DNA of 64,000 nt from Pseudomonas sp. URMO17WK12:I11 (GTDB taxonomy: Bacteria; Pseudomonadota; Gammaproteobacteria; Pseudomonadales; Pseudomonadaceae), in assembly GCF_007677725.1 (NCBI RefSeq), contig NZ_VEDF01000008.1:186001-250000 (forward strand), written 5' to 3'. The notes beneath the pieces were generated by a model. The model saw only the letters and a list, made by a program, of their open reading frames with translations, searched no databases and was not told the DNA's origin. This document shows, in pieces, positions 9,612 through 18,579 of this stretch. Both the position numbers and the translations under genes were made by a program. The number at the start of each line of letters is the position of its first letter. Position 1 is the first letter of the stretch.

Positions 9612-12600
9612 ATGACTCAGTACGACTCTCAACTGCGCGACTTGATCCTGGCTCATGTGCCTGCGGATGGCGAAAGAATCGGCAATATCAAGCTTCAGAA
9701 AGATCTGACCAACGTGGCCGATTTCGATTTTGACGAACTGGACTACAAGCGTGTGCGCGATGCCCTGGTCGCTGAGGGGCTGCTGGGAAAGGGGCAGGGG
9801 AAGGGGGGTGCCGTGTATCGCACCGCGATAGCAGTGCCGCACTTGTCCTTGGCTACCAGTGGCTTGGCTCAGCAAAAGGCTGGGAGTGAGCCGGAACAGT
9901 CAACTGATGAGCCCGAAGGTGACGACACCCTCGACGGCAGTGTCGGTGCCGAGCCCTACGGCACCTATCAGTACGACACCAAGGCCACCAGCCGTCCCGA
10001 TGTGGGGGTGCAAGAGCAGTTCAACGGCCGCAAGCCGCCCAAGCAGTACCGCTACGACTCCAGCCTGGCACCCGAGCTGTGCTGGGATGAGAACGCCGAG
10101 CGTGATTTTGCCGAGTGGCTGCTCAATCTGGTGGCCGAAGCGGCGACTCAGGGCGAGGCCGTGGTATTTGCCCAGGAACAGGTCTGGAAAGGCAACGGCG
10201 AGCGTTTCACCAGCCTCAGCCAGTGCGTGGCGCGACTGAAAAGTCTGACACAGCCCTTCCTCACCTGGGCCGGCAAAGCGGAGCGTCAGCAGATCAGCGT
10301 GCCGACCGTGCCGCTGTTCGTGCATGAGCGGCACTCGACGCAGAACATCCTGAAAACCCTGGAGTCCCACCGCGCGGTCGGTACCATGCTGGATCTGTTC
10401 GGTGATAGCGCCGACAAGGACATCGCCGACCAGCTGGATGCCTATACCCACAAGGAGCAATGGGCTAACCGCCTGATCCTGGGGGACTCCCTGCAAGTGA
10501 TGAACTCCCTGCTCGAATACGAGGGCATGGGCGGGCAGGTGCAGATGGTGTACTTCGACCCACCGTATGGGATTAAGTTTGGCTCAAATTTTCAGCCATT
10601 CGTTAAAAGCAACCGTGTTTCTCATGGCAAAGATGATGACATGATTCGTGAGCCTGAGATGGTTAAAGCTTATCGAGACACTTGGGAGCTCGGAATACAC
10701 TCCTACCTTTCATACTTCAGAGACAGAATATTTCTTGCTCGTGAGCTGCTGAAAGACTCAGGAAGTATATTTGTTCAAATATCGTCACAAAACGTGCATC
10801 GCTTACGATCTATTCTTGATGAGGTTTTTGGCGAGAATAATTTTATTTCAGAAATTATTTTTAGAACCACCACGGGAAAAGGCAGCTCTGGGTTAGACTC
10901 CACATATGACATCATATTGTGGTATGCAAAAAACTCTCAAGTGATGAAATTTAATCGTGCCTACAAGGCCCGAATAGCATCTGAGGACTCAAACCTAAGA
11001 TTCGTTGAAGTTGAAGGTGTTCGCCGAAAGATAAAGCCTGAAGAGCTTGAGAAAATTGACAATCTTCCTTCGGGATATAGGCTGTACCGGCCTAATCCAT
11101 TGACCTCGCAGACTCCAAGTGAAAGCACAACCTTTGAGTATGAATTTGAGGGGAGAAAATTTAAGCCGGGGAAAGGTGGTTGGAAAACTAATAAAGCAGG
11201 AATGGATAGCTTAAAAAGCGCAAGCAGGTTAATTGCTGTGGGCAATACGCTTTCATTTGTTAGGTATCTGGATGACTTCCCTTATCAGTCGCACAGCAAC
11301 ATTTGGGATGATACGCGTCGAAGTGGTTTTGGTGACCCTAAAATATACGCAGTTCAAACGGCAACCAAAGTGATTGAACGGTGTATACAAATGACAACAG
11401 AGCCTGGGGATTTAGTTCTAGACCCAACATGTGGTTCAGGAACCTCCGCGTTTTGCTCGGAAAAGCTAGGTCGCCGCTGGATCACTTGCGATACTTCTCG
11501 CGTGCCCCTAGCCCTGGCTCGTCAGCGCCTGCTTACAGCTACATTCCCTTGGTACGAGCTGAAGGAACCTAGCCGTGGCCCAGCTGGGGGCTTAGTCTAC
11601 AAACGCAAGCAGAACCGCAAGGGCGAGGAAGTGGGTGGCCTGGTGCCGCGTATCACTCTGAAGTCCATTGCCAACAACGAAGAGCCGGAAACTATTACTC
11701 TGGTCGACCGTCCGGAAGAAAATAAAGATGTTACCCGCGTTTGTGGTCCCTTCACTGTCGAGGCCACCATTCAAGCTGCCCATTCGCTGGAGATCCAGGG
11801 CGAAACCCAGCAGGCTGAGCAGGAGGCCGGCTACAACGCGCGCAGCTATCTGGACCGAATGATCGATATCCTGCGGCGCAGCCGCAATCTGCGCCTGCCG
11901 GGCAACCGCAGCCTGAAACTGGACCAGGTGCGTGTGCTGGACAATGACTACCTGCATGCCGAAGCGGTGGACGAGCAGGAGCAGCGCATCGCTATTGTGT
12001 TTGGCCCGGAAGATGGGGCGATCAGCTCCGACCAGGTGTTCGAGGCAGCCAGCGAGGCCTACTTCCTCAAGTACAGCCAGCTCTATCTGTTCGGTTTCGC
12101 CATCCAGGCCAAGGCCCGCGAGCTGGTGGACGACCGCAAGCGCCTGCGCCTGCCCTGTACCTATATCAGCGTGACGCCGGATGTGGCCATGGATGACCTG
12201 CTCAAGACCAGCCACACCGACCAGCTGTTCTCCATCACAGGCCTACCGGATGCCCGCATCCTCTCAGCCGGGCTGCGTGACGATGGCAAGCTGCTGTATC
12301 AGGTCGAGCTGCTGGGGCTGGACACCTTCCGCCCGGATACCCTGGAAACTGAGTCGGTCGAGCCGGAGAACCTGCCGTGCTGGATGCTGGACACCAGCTA
12401 CAACGGCATGGCCTTCTGCGCCGATCAGGTGTTCTTCCCGCGCACCAGCGCCTGGGACAACCTGCAGAAGTCGCTCAAGGGGCAGTTCAACAAGAGCGTC
12501 TGGGAGCATCTGGCCGGTACCACCAGCGAGCCCTTTGTCGCCGTTGCTGAGGGGCAGGTCGCCATCAAGGTGATCGACGAGCGTGGCAATGAGCTTATGC

Positions 12601-12632
12601 GCGTGTTCAGCGTAGCGGAGGCCGAGCAATGA
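9612..12632 (+). CDS. beta-class site-specific DNA methyltransferase (type III Mod-like)
   Basis: The 1006-residue enzyme carries the catalytic DPPYG motif IV at residues 316-320 and the AdoMet-binding motif I DPTCGSGT at 604-611. The order IV then I defines the beta class, with the target recognition domain between them; the expected reaction is base methylation, most likely N6-adenine. Residues 1-300 include a winged-helix-like start (residues 1-75) and a low-complexity linker. The C-terminal ~350 residues are unrecognised. I use the ATG at 9612 with GGAA upstream, because longer frames run back through the Z1 gene. The stop overlaps the next start (ATGA), so translation is coupled to the restriction subunit. 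Bases about 10570-11480 are much more AT-rich than the flanks and cover exactly the DPPY-to-motif I interval, which suggests module replacement. Confidence 0.92.
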   Translation: MTQYDSQLRDLILAHVPADGERIGNIKLQKDLTNVADFDFDELDYKRVRDALVAEGLLGKGQGKGGAVYRTAIAVPHLSLATSGLAQQKAGSEPEQSTDEPEGDDTLDGSVGAEPYGTYQYDTKATSRPDVGVQEQFNGRKPPKQYRYDSSLAPELCWDENAERDFAEWLLNLVAEAATQGEAVVFAQEQVWKGNGERFTSLSQCVARLKSLTQPFLTWAGKAERQQISVPTVPLFVHERHSTQNILKTLESHRAVGTMLDLFGDSADKDIADQLDAYTHKEQWANRLILGDSLQVMNSLLEYEGMGGQVQMVYFDPPYGIKFGSNFQPFVKSNRVSHGKDDDMIREPEMVKAYRDTWELGIHSYLSYFRDRIFLARELLKDSGSIFVQISSQNVHRLRSILDEVFGENNFISEIIFRTTTGKGSSGLDSTYDIILWYAKNSQVMKFNRAYKARIASEDSNLRFVEVEGVRRKIKPEELEKIDNLPSGYRLYRPNPLTSQTPSESTTFEYEFEGRKFKPGKGGWKTNKAGMDSLKSASRLIAVGNTLSFVRYLDDFPYQSHSNIWDDTRRSGFGDPKIYAVQTATKVIERCIQMTTEPGDLVLDPTCGSGTSAFCSEKLGRRWITCDTSRVPLALARQRLLTATFPWYELKEPSRGPAGGLVYKRKQNRKGEEVGGLVPRITLKSIANNEEPETITLVDRPEENKDVTRVCGPFTVEATIQAAHSLEIQGETQQAEQEAGYNARSYLDRMIDILRRSRNLRLPGNRSLKLDQVRVLDNDYLHAEAVDEQEQRIAIVFGPEDGAISSDQVFEAASEAYFLKYSQLYLFGFAIQAKARELVDDRKRLRLPCTYISVTPDVAMDDLLKTSHTDQLFSITGLPDARILSAGLRDDGKLLYQVELLGLDTFRPDTLETESVEPENLPCWMLDTSYNGMAFCADQVFFPRTSAWDNLQKSLKGQFNKSVWEHLAGTTSEPFVAVAEGQVAIKVIDERGNELMRVFSVAEAEQ

Positions 12633-15600
12633 GCGAGCGCACTGCCGTTCCGGTCAGCGAAGTCCCGGAACCCATCATCAACTCGCCCTATGCCGAGCCG
12701 GCTCACCACTGGCAAGTCGAGGTCGGCAAAAGCCCGATGAAGGCGGCAGAGCGTCGCCCGGCTTACTACTTCTACCGTGTACCGGAAGGTGCTGGCACTG
12801 GTCGCAAGAGCAAGAAGCAGGGCGAGCTGCTGGGTACCACGGATATCGGTGAACAGGAGGAGCTGGGGCAGGTCAATCTGATCCGTCAGAAGCTGCGCGA
12901 CTGGCGTGAAGGTAAGCTGACCGGTACGCCGTATGACGGTGCTTCGCGGGTCACCAAAGAGCTGATCGAGCTGTGGCGCTCCGAAGATCGTGGCCAGCGG
13001 CTGTTCTTCGCTCAGATTGAGGCGGCGGAAACGGTGATTTTCCTTGCCGAGGCGGCCGAGGTTTACAAGAAGGGCCTGCTGCCTATTGTTAAGGATGAGC
13101 CGGGGCCTGAAGGCAAGGCCAAGGGCCTGCGCGCCTTCACTCGGCATGCCTGCAAGATGGCGACGGGCTCGGGCAAGACTACCGTCATGGGCATGCTGGC
13201 GGCCTGGTCGATCCTCAACCGGGTGGCGGCACCGACGGATGATCGCTTCTCCGATACGGTATTGATCGTCTGCCCAAACGTGACCATTCGTGAACGCCTG
13301 AAAGAGCTGGACCCGCTGCTCGGTGATCTGTCGCTGTACCGCACCCGCCAACTGGTGCCGGTGCAGCGTATGGAGGAGTTGCGGCGTGGCGAGGTGATGA
13401 TCGCCAACTGGCACAAGCTGGCCAAGCTGGAGAGCAATACCGTCAACGGCGATTCGGCCAAGGTGGTGAAGACTGGCGAGGCGGTGGAAGTCGTCAAGCA
13501 ATCCGGTAAAGACAAGGGCAAAGTCGAGGTCAAATACTTCGAGTCTGATGCCGCCTGGTTCAAGCGCATTCGCCAGGAACTGGGCACTGGCCGTGGCCGT
13601 AGTCCGCACTGGCTAGTGTTCAACGACGAAGCGCACCATGCCTATCGTCGTGGCGACAGCAACAGCGATGATGAAGAAACCACTCTGGAAGACGACAAGG
13701 ACACCGCGAAGAAGAACGCCAAGGAAGCGACCATCTGGATCGAGGGGCTGGACCGGATCAACAAGCTGGCCAACGGCCGCAAGAACGGTATCAACCTGTG
13801 CGTCGACCTGTCCGCCACACCGTTTTATATCCAGGGCTCGGGCAACGAGGTGGGCAAGCCCTTCCCGTGGGTCGTTTCTGACTTCGGCCTGTTGGATGCC
13901 ATCGAATCCGGACTGGTGAAAATCCCCGAACTGCCCACCGCGGATGTCGGCGGCACTGAGGAAGCCGCCTACTTCAATGTCTGGCGCTGGGTGGAGGCTA
14001 AGGCCGAGGAAGACGGCCATGGCAGCAAGCTCACTCCCCAGCTGGTCATGAACTACGCCAGCACGCCAATCACCTTGCTGGCTGCAGACTGGTACAAGAA
14101 GTTCCAGGAGTGGGAGAAAGACCATAAGGACAATCAGCGTTATCCGATTCCCCCGGTGTTTATCGTGGTGTGCCGCGATACTAAGGTGGCCAAGGAAGTA
14201 CATAGCTGGCTGGCCGGCAACGAGGGTGGGTATGGTGAGGCGCCCGAGTGGTTCCGCAATGCCCCCGGCCGAGAGGTGACGGTGCGGGTGGACTCGAAGA
14301 TTGCCGAGGAAATCGAGTCCGGCAGTGGTAACGACGAAGTGCGGCGTATGCGATTTATCCTCGACACCATCGGCAAAGGTAAATGGCCTGGCGACAAGGT
14401 GCCTGATGAGTGGTCGGAACTGGTGCGCAAGCACAACGATAAGCTTAACAGCGACGACGATGAGGACGAGAGTGAGGATAAGAGCGGGCTGCAGTGGATC
14501 GATGAGCGCATTCCGCCAGGCCGGGATATCCGCTGCATCGTGTCGGTAGCGATGCTAGCTGAAGGCTGGGATGCCAACACCGTGACCCACATCGTCGGTC
14601 TACGCCCCTTCGGTTCGCAGCTGCTGTGCGAACAGGTAGTCGGCCGGGCACTGCGCCGTGCCAGCTATGTAGTGGATGAAGATACTGGCCTGTTTACCGA
14701 AGAAACCGCCAAGGTTTTCGGTGTGCCTTTCGAGCTGGTGCCTTTCAAGACTCGCGAGGTAGGCCCGCCTAAGGAGAAGCGCGAGCAGCACCACATCTTC
14801 TCCATGCCTGAGCGTGAGCAGTACCGCATCGACTTCCCCATCGTGACGGGCTACCAGGAGGTCAGCCAGCTCGATGTGGTGATCGACTGGTCGCAAGTGG
14901 CACAAGTTACCATCGATCCGATGACGCTACCGACGACTGTACAGGTAGGGCAGATGACCGCGCCCGATGGTTCGTTGACAGCTTTTGGTGTAGGCAAGAA
15001 GAGCGAGGTTTCCTTGGTTGAATGGCGCAAGCTGTTTCGCAATCAGCAAGTGGCATTCGTGCTGGCCAAGGATATTTGCAGGCAGTGGCGCAGCGAACGC
15101 GGCGATAGCGTGCTGATGGCACAGCTATTTCCCAAGGTCGTTGCGGCATGCCTGCGCTTCCTGCGCGAGAAGTTGGTGCGCAAGGGGGACTCCCTGTCGT
15201 GTGATGTGCTGCTTGGTAGCTATAACCAAGCAGCCATAGGTAGCCTTTACAACGCGCTGCAGAGTGGCACTGAAGAGCGGTACGGTTTCCTGCCGTTGAT
15301 CCCCCAGGGGGTGGCGGGTACCGGGAGCACGTTGTACGTGGACTTCCATACCACCAAGCCCGTGCGTGCTGTGACCAAGTGCCATCTGAACTTGATGGTT
15401 GCCGATACGGCAAAATGGGAGCAAAGCGTAGGGTTCTTGCTGGATATCCATCCCGGCGTAACCAAGTGGGTCAAGAACGATCGACTGGGCTTTACCGTCG
15501 GCTATCGCAAGCAAAACATCAAGCACAGCTACATCCCTGACTTCATCGCCGAGTTGGACATCGGCATGAAGCTGATCATCGAGGTGAAGGGGCAGTACAA

Positions 15601-15757
15601 CGACGATGCGGATCTTAAAGCCAAGGCTGCCCAGCGTTGGGTGGACGCAGTGAACCGCGGGGGCGAGTTCGGGCTTTGGCACTACTTGGTTGTGCAGGAT
15701 CCTACGAAGCTCGGAGCAGAGATCGATCAGCTGAGTTTGGAGAAGCTACAGGGTTAG
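12629..15757 (+). CDS. restriction endonuclease subunit, DEAD/DEAH helicase with nuclease domain (BPTD_3080-like)
   Basis: This 1042-residue protein matches what I know as the BPTD_3080 family of type III Res-like enzymes. Seen directly: a Walker A ATGSGKTT at about 178-185, the DEAH box at 333-336 (NDEAHHAYR), SATPF near 394, and EGWDANTVTHIVGLRPFGSQ then QVVGRALRR near 640-676. A C-terminal PD-(D/E)xK nuclease signature follows: IPDF at 969-972, then IIEVKG with Glu985 and Lys987. It should pair with the preceding methyltransferase to cut unmodified DNA, as in type III restriction-modification. The ATG overlaps the methyltransferase stop by four bases. It is the last gene of the five-gene operon; a hairpin follows 13 bases after the stop. 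Confidence 0.92.
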   Translation: MSERTAVPVSEVPEPIINSPYAEPAHHWQVEVGKSPMKAAERRPAYYFYRVPEGAGTGRKSKKQGELLGTTDIGEQEELGQVNLIRQKLRDWREGKLTGTPYDGASRVTKELIELWRSEDRGQRLFFAQIEAAETVIFLAEAAEVYKKGLLPIVKDEPGPEGKAKGLRAFTRHACKMATGSGKTTVMGMLAAWSILNRVAAPTDDRFSDTVLIVCPNVTIRERLKELDPLLGDLSLYRTRQLVPVQRMEELRRGEVMIANWHKLAKLESNTVNGDSAKVVKTGEAVEVVKQSGKDKGKVEVKYFESDAAWFKRIRQELGTGRGRSPHWLVFNDEAHHAYRRGDSNSDDEETTLEDDKDTAKKNAKEATIWIEGLDRINKLANGRKNGINLCVDLSATPFYIQGSGNEVGKPFPWVVSDFGLLDAIESGLVKIPELPTADVGGTEEAAYFNVWRWVEAKAEEDGHGSKLTPQLVMNYASTPITLLAADWYKKFQEWEKDHKDNQRYPIPPVFIVVCRDTKVAKEVHSWLAGNEGGYGEAPEWFRNAPGREVTVRVDSKIAEEIESGSGNDEVRRMRFILDTIGKGKWPGDKVPDEWSELVRKHNDKLNSDDDEDESEDKSGLQWIDERIPPGRDIRCIVSVAMLAEGWDANTVTHIVGLRPFGSQLLCEQVVGRALRRASYVVDEDTGLFTEETAKVFGVPFELVPFKTREVGPPKEKREQHHIFSMPEREQYRIDFPIVTGYQEVSQLDVVIDWSQVAQVTIDPMTLPTTVQVGQMTAPDGSLTAFGVGKKSEVSLVEWRKLFRNQQVAFVLAKDICRQWRSERGDSVLMAQLFPKVVAACLRFLREKLVRKGDSLSCDVLLGSYNQAAIGSLYNALQSGTEERYGFLPLIPQGVAGTGSTLYVDFHTTKPVRAVTKCHLNLMVADTAKWEQSVGFLLDIHPGVTKWVKNDRLGFTVGYRKQNIKHSYIPDFIAELDIGMKLIIEVKGQYNDDADLKAKAAQRWVDAVNRGGEFGLWHYLVVQDPTKLGAEIDQLSLEKLQG

Positions 15758-15769
15758 CTCGCGAAGTGG

Positions 15770-15791
15770 GGGGCGCTCGTTGGAGCGTCCC
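15770..15791 (+). terminator. hairpin after restriction operon
   Basis: GGGCGCTC and GAGCGTCC form an eight-base stem with one G-T pair and a four-base loop, thirteen bases after the restriction gene stop. Only a weak T-rich stretch (CTGTTATGT) follows, so termination is plausible but not certain. Confidence 0.4.
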
Positions 15792-15803
15792 TGTTATGTC
15801 GGA

Positions 15804-16106
15804 TTACAACCAATGCTCCGGTACTTCGATCTCGTAGTTCTTCGCCACGGTCTTGAGAGTGGCGAGAATCTCGGCATGGCGTGCCTGGTCAGTCGCTTGC
15901 CAAGTAGATCTGCGCTCCAGAAGACCTTTGAGTTCGCCCAGGTTGTACATGCGCAGGCGATGGAAATTGCCCCAGCTGGGGATGCCGAACAAGTTGTAGA
16001 TGACCACGGTGGCGTCGCGTTCGCTGGCCAGGCGCTTGTTCCCGCTGAGCTTTTCGGCAGCGGCTTCGGCTTCGTCCCGGTCGTCATAGGTGTTGAGCAG
16101 TTTCAT
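15804..16106 (-). CDS. small hypothetical protein, 100 residues
   Basis: The frame from ATG 16106 encodes a charged, helical protein beginning MKLLNTYDDRDEAEAAAEKL, with a central aromatic stretch (IYNLFGIPSWGNFHRLRMY) and ending VPEHWL. A TTG 21 bases upstream is an alternative start; neither has a strong ribosome-binding site. It is convergent with the restriction operon and divergent from the membrane protein gene at 16196. The composition is clearly coding and the frame is intact. I recognise no family. As a lone short gene beside a nuclease-like membrane protein it could be an antidote or regulator, but nothing in the sequence proves this. Confidence 0.7.
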   Translation of the reverse strand: MKLLNTYDDRDEAEAAAEKLSGNKRLASERDATVVIYNLFGIPSWGNFHRLRMYNLGELKGLLERRSTWQATDQARHAEILATLKTVAKNYEIEVPEHWL

Positions 16107-16195
16107 CAGTGTTTGGCTGTAGTTCAATTGGGCAGTGGATTCTGCCTGAGTGGGGAAAAAAGAGCATTCAAGGATCTGTTTAAGGGAGGGGGAAG

Positions 16196-17920
16196 GTGAG
16201 TGAAGTTGTACATCCTATCCCCACTCTGACGTATTTCAGAACCTGCCGGGCCGCGTTCGCCAGCCGCCTCCTGCCGGGCGCCACTACAGAGAGCCTTCCA
16301 ATGACAGTCACCACCACCGAATTACTGCAATGTCGGCAAACCTGCCAGCAGCGTCTGAGGCAAGCGCTGGGGCTGACTGCGTTGGGACTGCTGATGTGCG
16401 TCGCCATGCAGGGGCTGCTTGCGCAACCCCTCCTGTCAGTTGGCCAGCAGATTGAGCCGCGCTGGCTGCTTGCGTCGCTACCGGCTTTGTCGCTGCTGCT
16501 CGGGCTACTCGCATGGGGCGTCTGCTTATTCCATTGGATGCATCTGCAGCGTTATGCCAAGGTGGTCGATTCACTCCAGAGAGTCCTCGCCATTCGTGAG
16601 TTGTTGGCGGCTCGCCAGGCACTGGCCGTCGCCCGGGAGCAGGCCGGGCAGAGCCCCCTGAACACAAGCGCGCTGCATGCACTTCAACCACAGTTGGAAC
16701 AGCACCTGGACGGGCTCACCCGGCAGTACCTGCAGCAGCGTCTGGCGGCCGATGTGACAACCGCTCGCAACCATTGCTGGCAGCGCCTGCAGGCTATCCG
16801 TAGCCGGACACCTCTGATCCAGGCGGAAACCGTTGTGCGCGAAACACTGCAGCGCCTGCAGCAGCGGCGCGATCAGCTTAGCGACCAGTGGGATGAGACC
16901 TACGAGAAGTTCTCCTGGTGGAACAAGATAAAGTACTCCGACGGCCCAGATTTCAGAAAAATAGATCAGGCCATCAGGCAACTCAAGAAGATGCATGACA
17001 GGTTGCTGGCTCAGCACGCTGAAGACTTCACCCGCCTCGATAAGCACTTTTCCGAACTCAAATATCGTGCTGAAGCACGTATCACCACCAGCCAACAGCA
17101 GATTGAGCAGTTCATAGCCGATGAAGTGACTCGTGGGCAGGAAAATGAGTTGCCGCTCAGGGCCGGGTTCATGCTGTCAGCCCTGTCGGTGCCACTTTCC
17201 CTGTGGGATGACTTCACCACGGCAGGCAACATTTACGACGCCCTGCGGAGCGTCAACGGCAACTATGCTGGTATGAGTGATGGTGAAATCTGGCTGGAAA
17301 CCCTGTTCATGTCCTCAGATAGCCTGGTTGGGCTGACCTCCCTGGCCAAGGGCGCCTATTTTGAGAAACTGGTGGCGAGCGATACCGGGGGGGGCCTTTT
17401 CGAATACTTCAACAACCCCGGCACCGATATCGTCATCGACGGTGTGGCCTACCAGATCAAGGCCACTTCCAGTACCACCTACATCAACAGCGTAGATGCT
17501 GACATCCCGGTTATTGCCACCTCGGAAGTGGCCGAGCGGACTCGCGCCATCGACTCAGGCTTCAGCAATATCGAGTTGGAGCGTTCGGTAGACCTTGCAC
17601 TTGGCGGCTCGGTGGTCGACTCCGAGGACACTGTCCTCGATGCATTGCTCTCCGGGGTTGGCGGGCTCGGGTTGTTTGCCACCATTCAGGGCATCAACCA
17701 TGCCGCAGAGTACTACGAAAACGGCGGCGATGGCGTAGAGGCCCTGTTTGCAGGAGCAGGCGTGGCCATTGAAGGCACCGCACGGGCGCTGGTGGGTACT
17801 GCAGAGCTGGGTTACAAGGTGCTCGCTTCCGCCCCTAGCCGCTATATCGGCCGTACACTGCTGGTTGGGCTTAAAAAGTTCGATGACAAAATGACGGACG
17901 CGGGCTCTAGGCCCAAATGA
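16196..17920 (+). CDS. membrane-anchored protein with coiled coil and D...QxK nuclease-like domain
   Basis: From the GTG at 16196 (GGAGG six bases upstream) the product is 574 residues; an ATG at 16301 (MTVTTTELLQ) would give 539 and is a serious alternative. Numbering from that ATG, two hydrophobic helices lie at about 20-42 and 53-75. A long Gln/Arg-rich coiled coil (90-290) follows. The C-terminal domain holds GAYFEKLV near 352 and GTDIVIDGVAYQIKATSS near 372-390. The Glu, Asp and Gln-x-Lys spacing resembles a PD-(D/E)xK fold of the Mrr-like D...QxK variety. The last 100 residues include glycine-rich hydrophobic helices. Taken together it looks like an inner-membrane protein with a cytoplasmic nuclease-like domain; a defence or toxin role is inference. 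It is divergent from the 100-residue gene and convergent with radC. Confidence 0.8.
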   Translation: MSEVVHPIPTLTYFRTCRAAFASRLLPGATTESLPMTVTTTELLQCRQTCQQRLRQALGLTALGLLMCVAMQGLLAQPLLSVGQQIEPRWLLASLPALSLLLGLLAWGVCLFHWMHLQRYAKVVDSLQRVLAIRELLAARQALAVAREQAGQSPLNTSALHALQPQLEQHLDGLTRQYLQQRLAADVTTARNHCWQRLQAIRSRTPLIQAETVVRETLQRLQQRRDQLSDQWDETYEKFSWWNKIKYSDGPDFRKIDQAIRQLKKMHDRLLAQHAEDFTRLDKHFSELKYRAEARITTSQQQIEQFIADEVTRGQENELPLRAGFMLSALSVPLSLWDDFTTAGNIYDALRSVNGNYAGMSDGEIWLETLFMSSDSLVGLTSLAKGAYFEKLVASDTGGGLFEYFNNPGTDIVIDGVAYQIKATSSTTYINSVDADIPVIATSEVAERTRAIDSGFSNIELERSVDLALGGSVVDSEDTVLDALLSGVGGLGLFATIQGINHAAEYYENGGDGVEALFAGAGVAIEGTARALVGTAELGYKVLASAPSRYIGRTLLVGLKKFDDKMTDAGSRPK

Positions 17921-17970
17921 GTAGCTCCAGCTGGGGCACCGACGCAAAAAAATAAGACCTCGAATCAGCT

Positions 17971-18018
17971 GCCTCCATGGTGATCTTTAGGGCTGAGCCC
18001 AAAGATCACCATGGAGGC
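17971..18018. terminator. perfect 18-bp palindromic hairpin between convergent genes
   Basis: The arms 17971-17988 and 18001-18018 are exact reverse complements of 18 bases; the inner GGGCT/AGCCC also pairs, giving a stem of about 23 bases with a tiny loop. It lies between the convergent ends of the membrane-protein gene (17920) and the RadC gene (18033). An A-run at 17945-17952 would read as a T-run for minus-strand transcripts, so a bidirectional terminator is likely. An AAGACCTCG octamer-class repeat occurs on both sides (17955 and 18039 region). Confidence 0.6.
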
Positions 18019-18032
18019 ATTATGATGTCGTT

Positions 18033-18530
18033 TTACAAAAGACCTCGTTCAGCCAACGAGACGCAACCTTCATGGCCAACCACCACATGATCTAAGATGC
18101 GGGTGCCGACCATGTTCAAAGCGTTCTTGAGGGTGGTGGTCAAGGTACGATCAGCTTGACTGGGTTCTGGGTCACCGGAGGGATGATTGTGAACCATAAT
18201 GACGGCCGCAGCATTGTGCTCCAAGGCGATCTTGACCACCTCTCTCGGGTACACGCTCGCGCCATCCAGAGTTCCTCTGAACAGTTCTCTAAAGCCTATG
18301 ACCCGATGTTTGGAGTCGAGCAGCAGAAGGGCAAAGACTTCATATTCGTGGTACTGCAGCAGTGTTTGCAGGTGACTGAACACCTGCTTCGGATCAGTCA
18401 GTGCCCGGCCTTTAGACAGACGACTCATTGCCAGTTGTTGCGCCATCTGCAGGATGTCGGTTTCGGTGACGGGGGACTCCATGACGTAGGTGCCACTCGC
18501 TTCATCGGCTTTGAGCTTGTGATATTTCAT
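18033..18530 (-). CDS. radC: RadC-family JAMM/MPN+ protein
   Basis: The 165-residue protein from ATG 18530 (MKYHKLKADE) carries the JAMM metal-binding signature HNHPSGDPEPSQAD near residue 115, with an upstream Glu in the VFALLLLDSKH region. RadC-like proteins of this short form (without the N-terminal helix-hairpin-helix of the chromosomal paralogue) are common on integrative elements; their biochemical role is still unclear despite the old DNA-repair name. I reject longer frames because they overlap the next gene. It is the last gene of a minus-strand recombination set and is 49 bases from its upstream neighbour. Confidence 0.88.
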   Translation of the reverse strand: MKYHKLKADEASGTYVMESPVTETDILQMAQQLAMSRLSKGRALTDPKQVFSHLQTLLQYHEYEVFALLLLDSKHRVIGFRELFRGTLDGASVYPREVVKIALEHNAAAVIMVHNHPSGDPEPSQADRTLTTTLKNALNMVGTRILDHVVVGHEGCVSLAERGLL

Positions 18531-18579
18531 GACGGTATTCCTGTAAGAATGGGGAAAGCTGGGGAGGTTGAGCAGAGCT

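Noticed and set aside
2583-15757. Assignment to canonical DISARM or BREX
   Set aside because: No DrmA, DrmB, DrmC, BrxL, PglZ or BrxC-like protein is seen; only the SNF2 helicase and methylase are shared in type.
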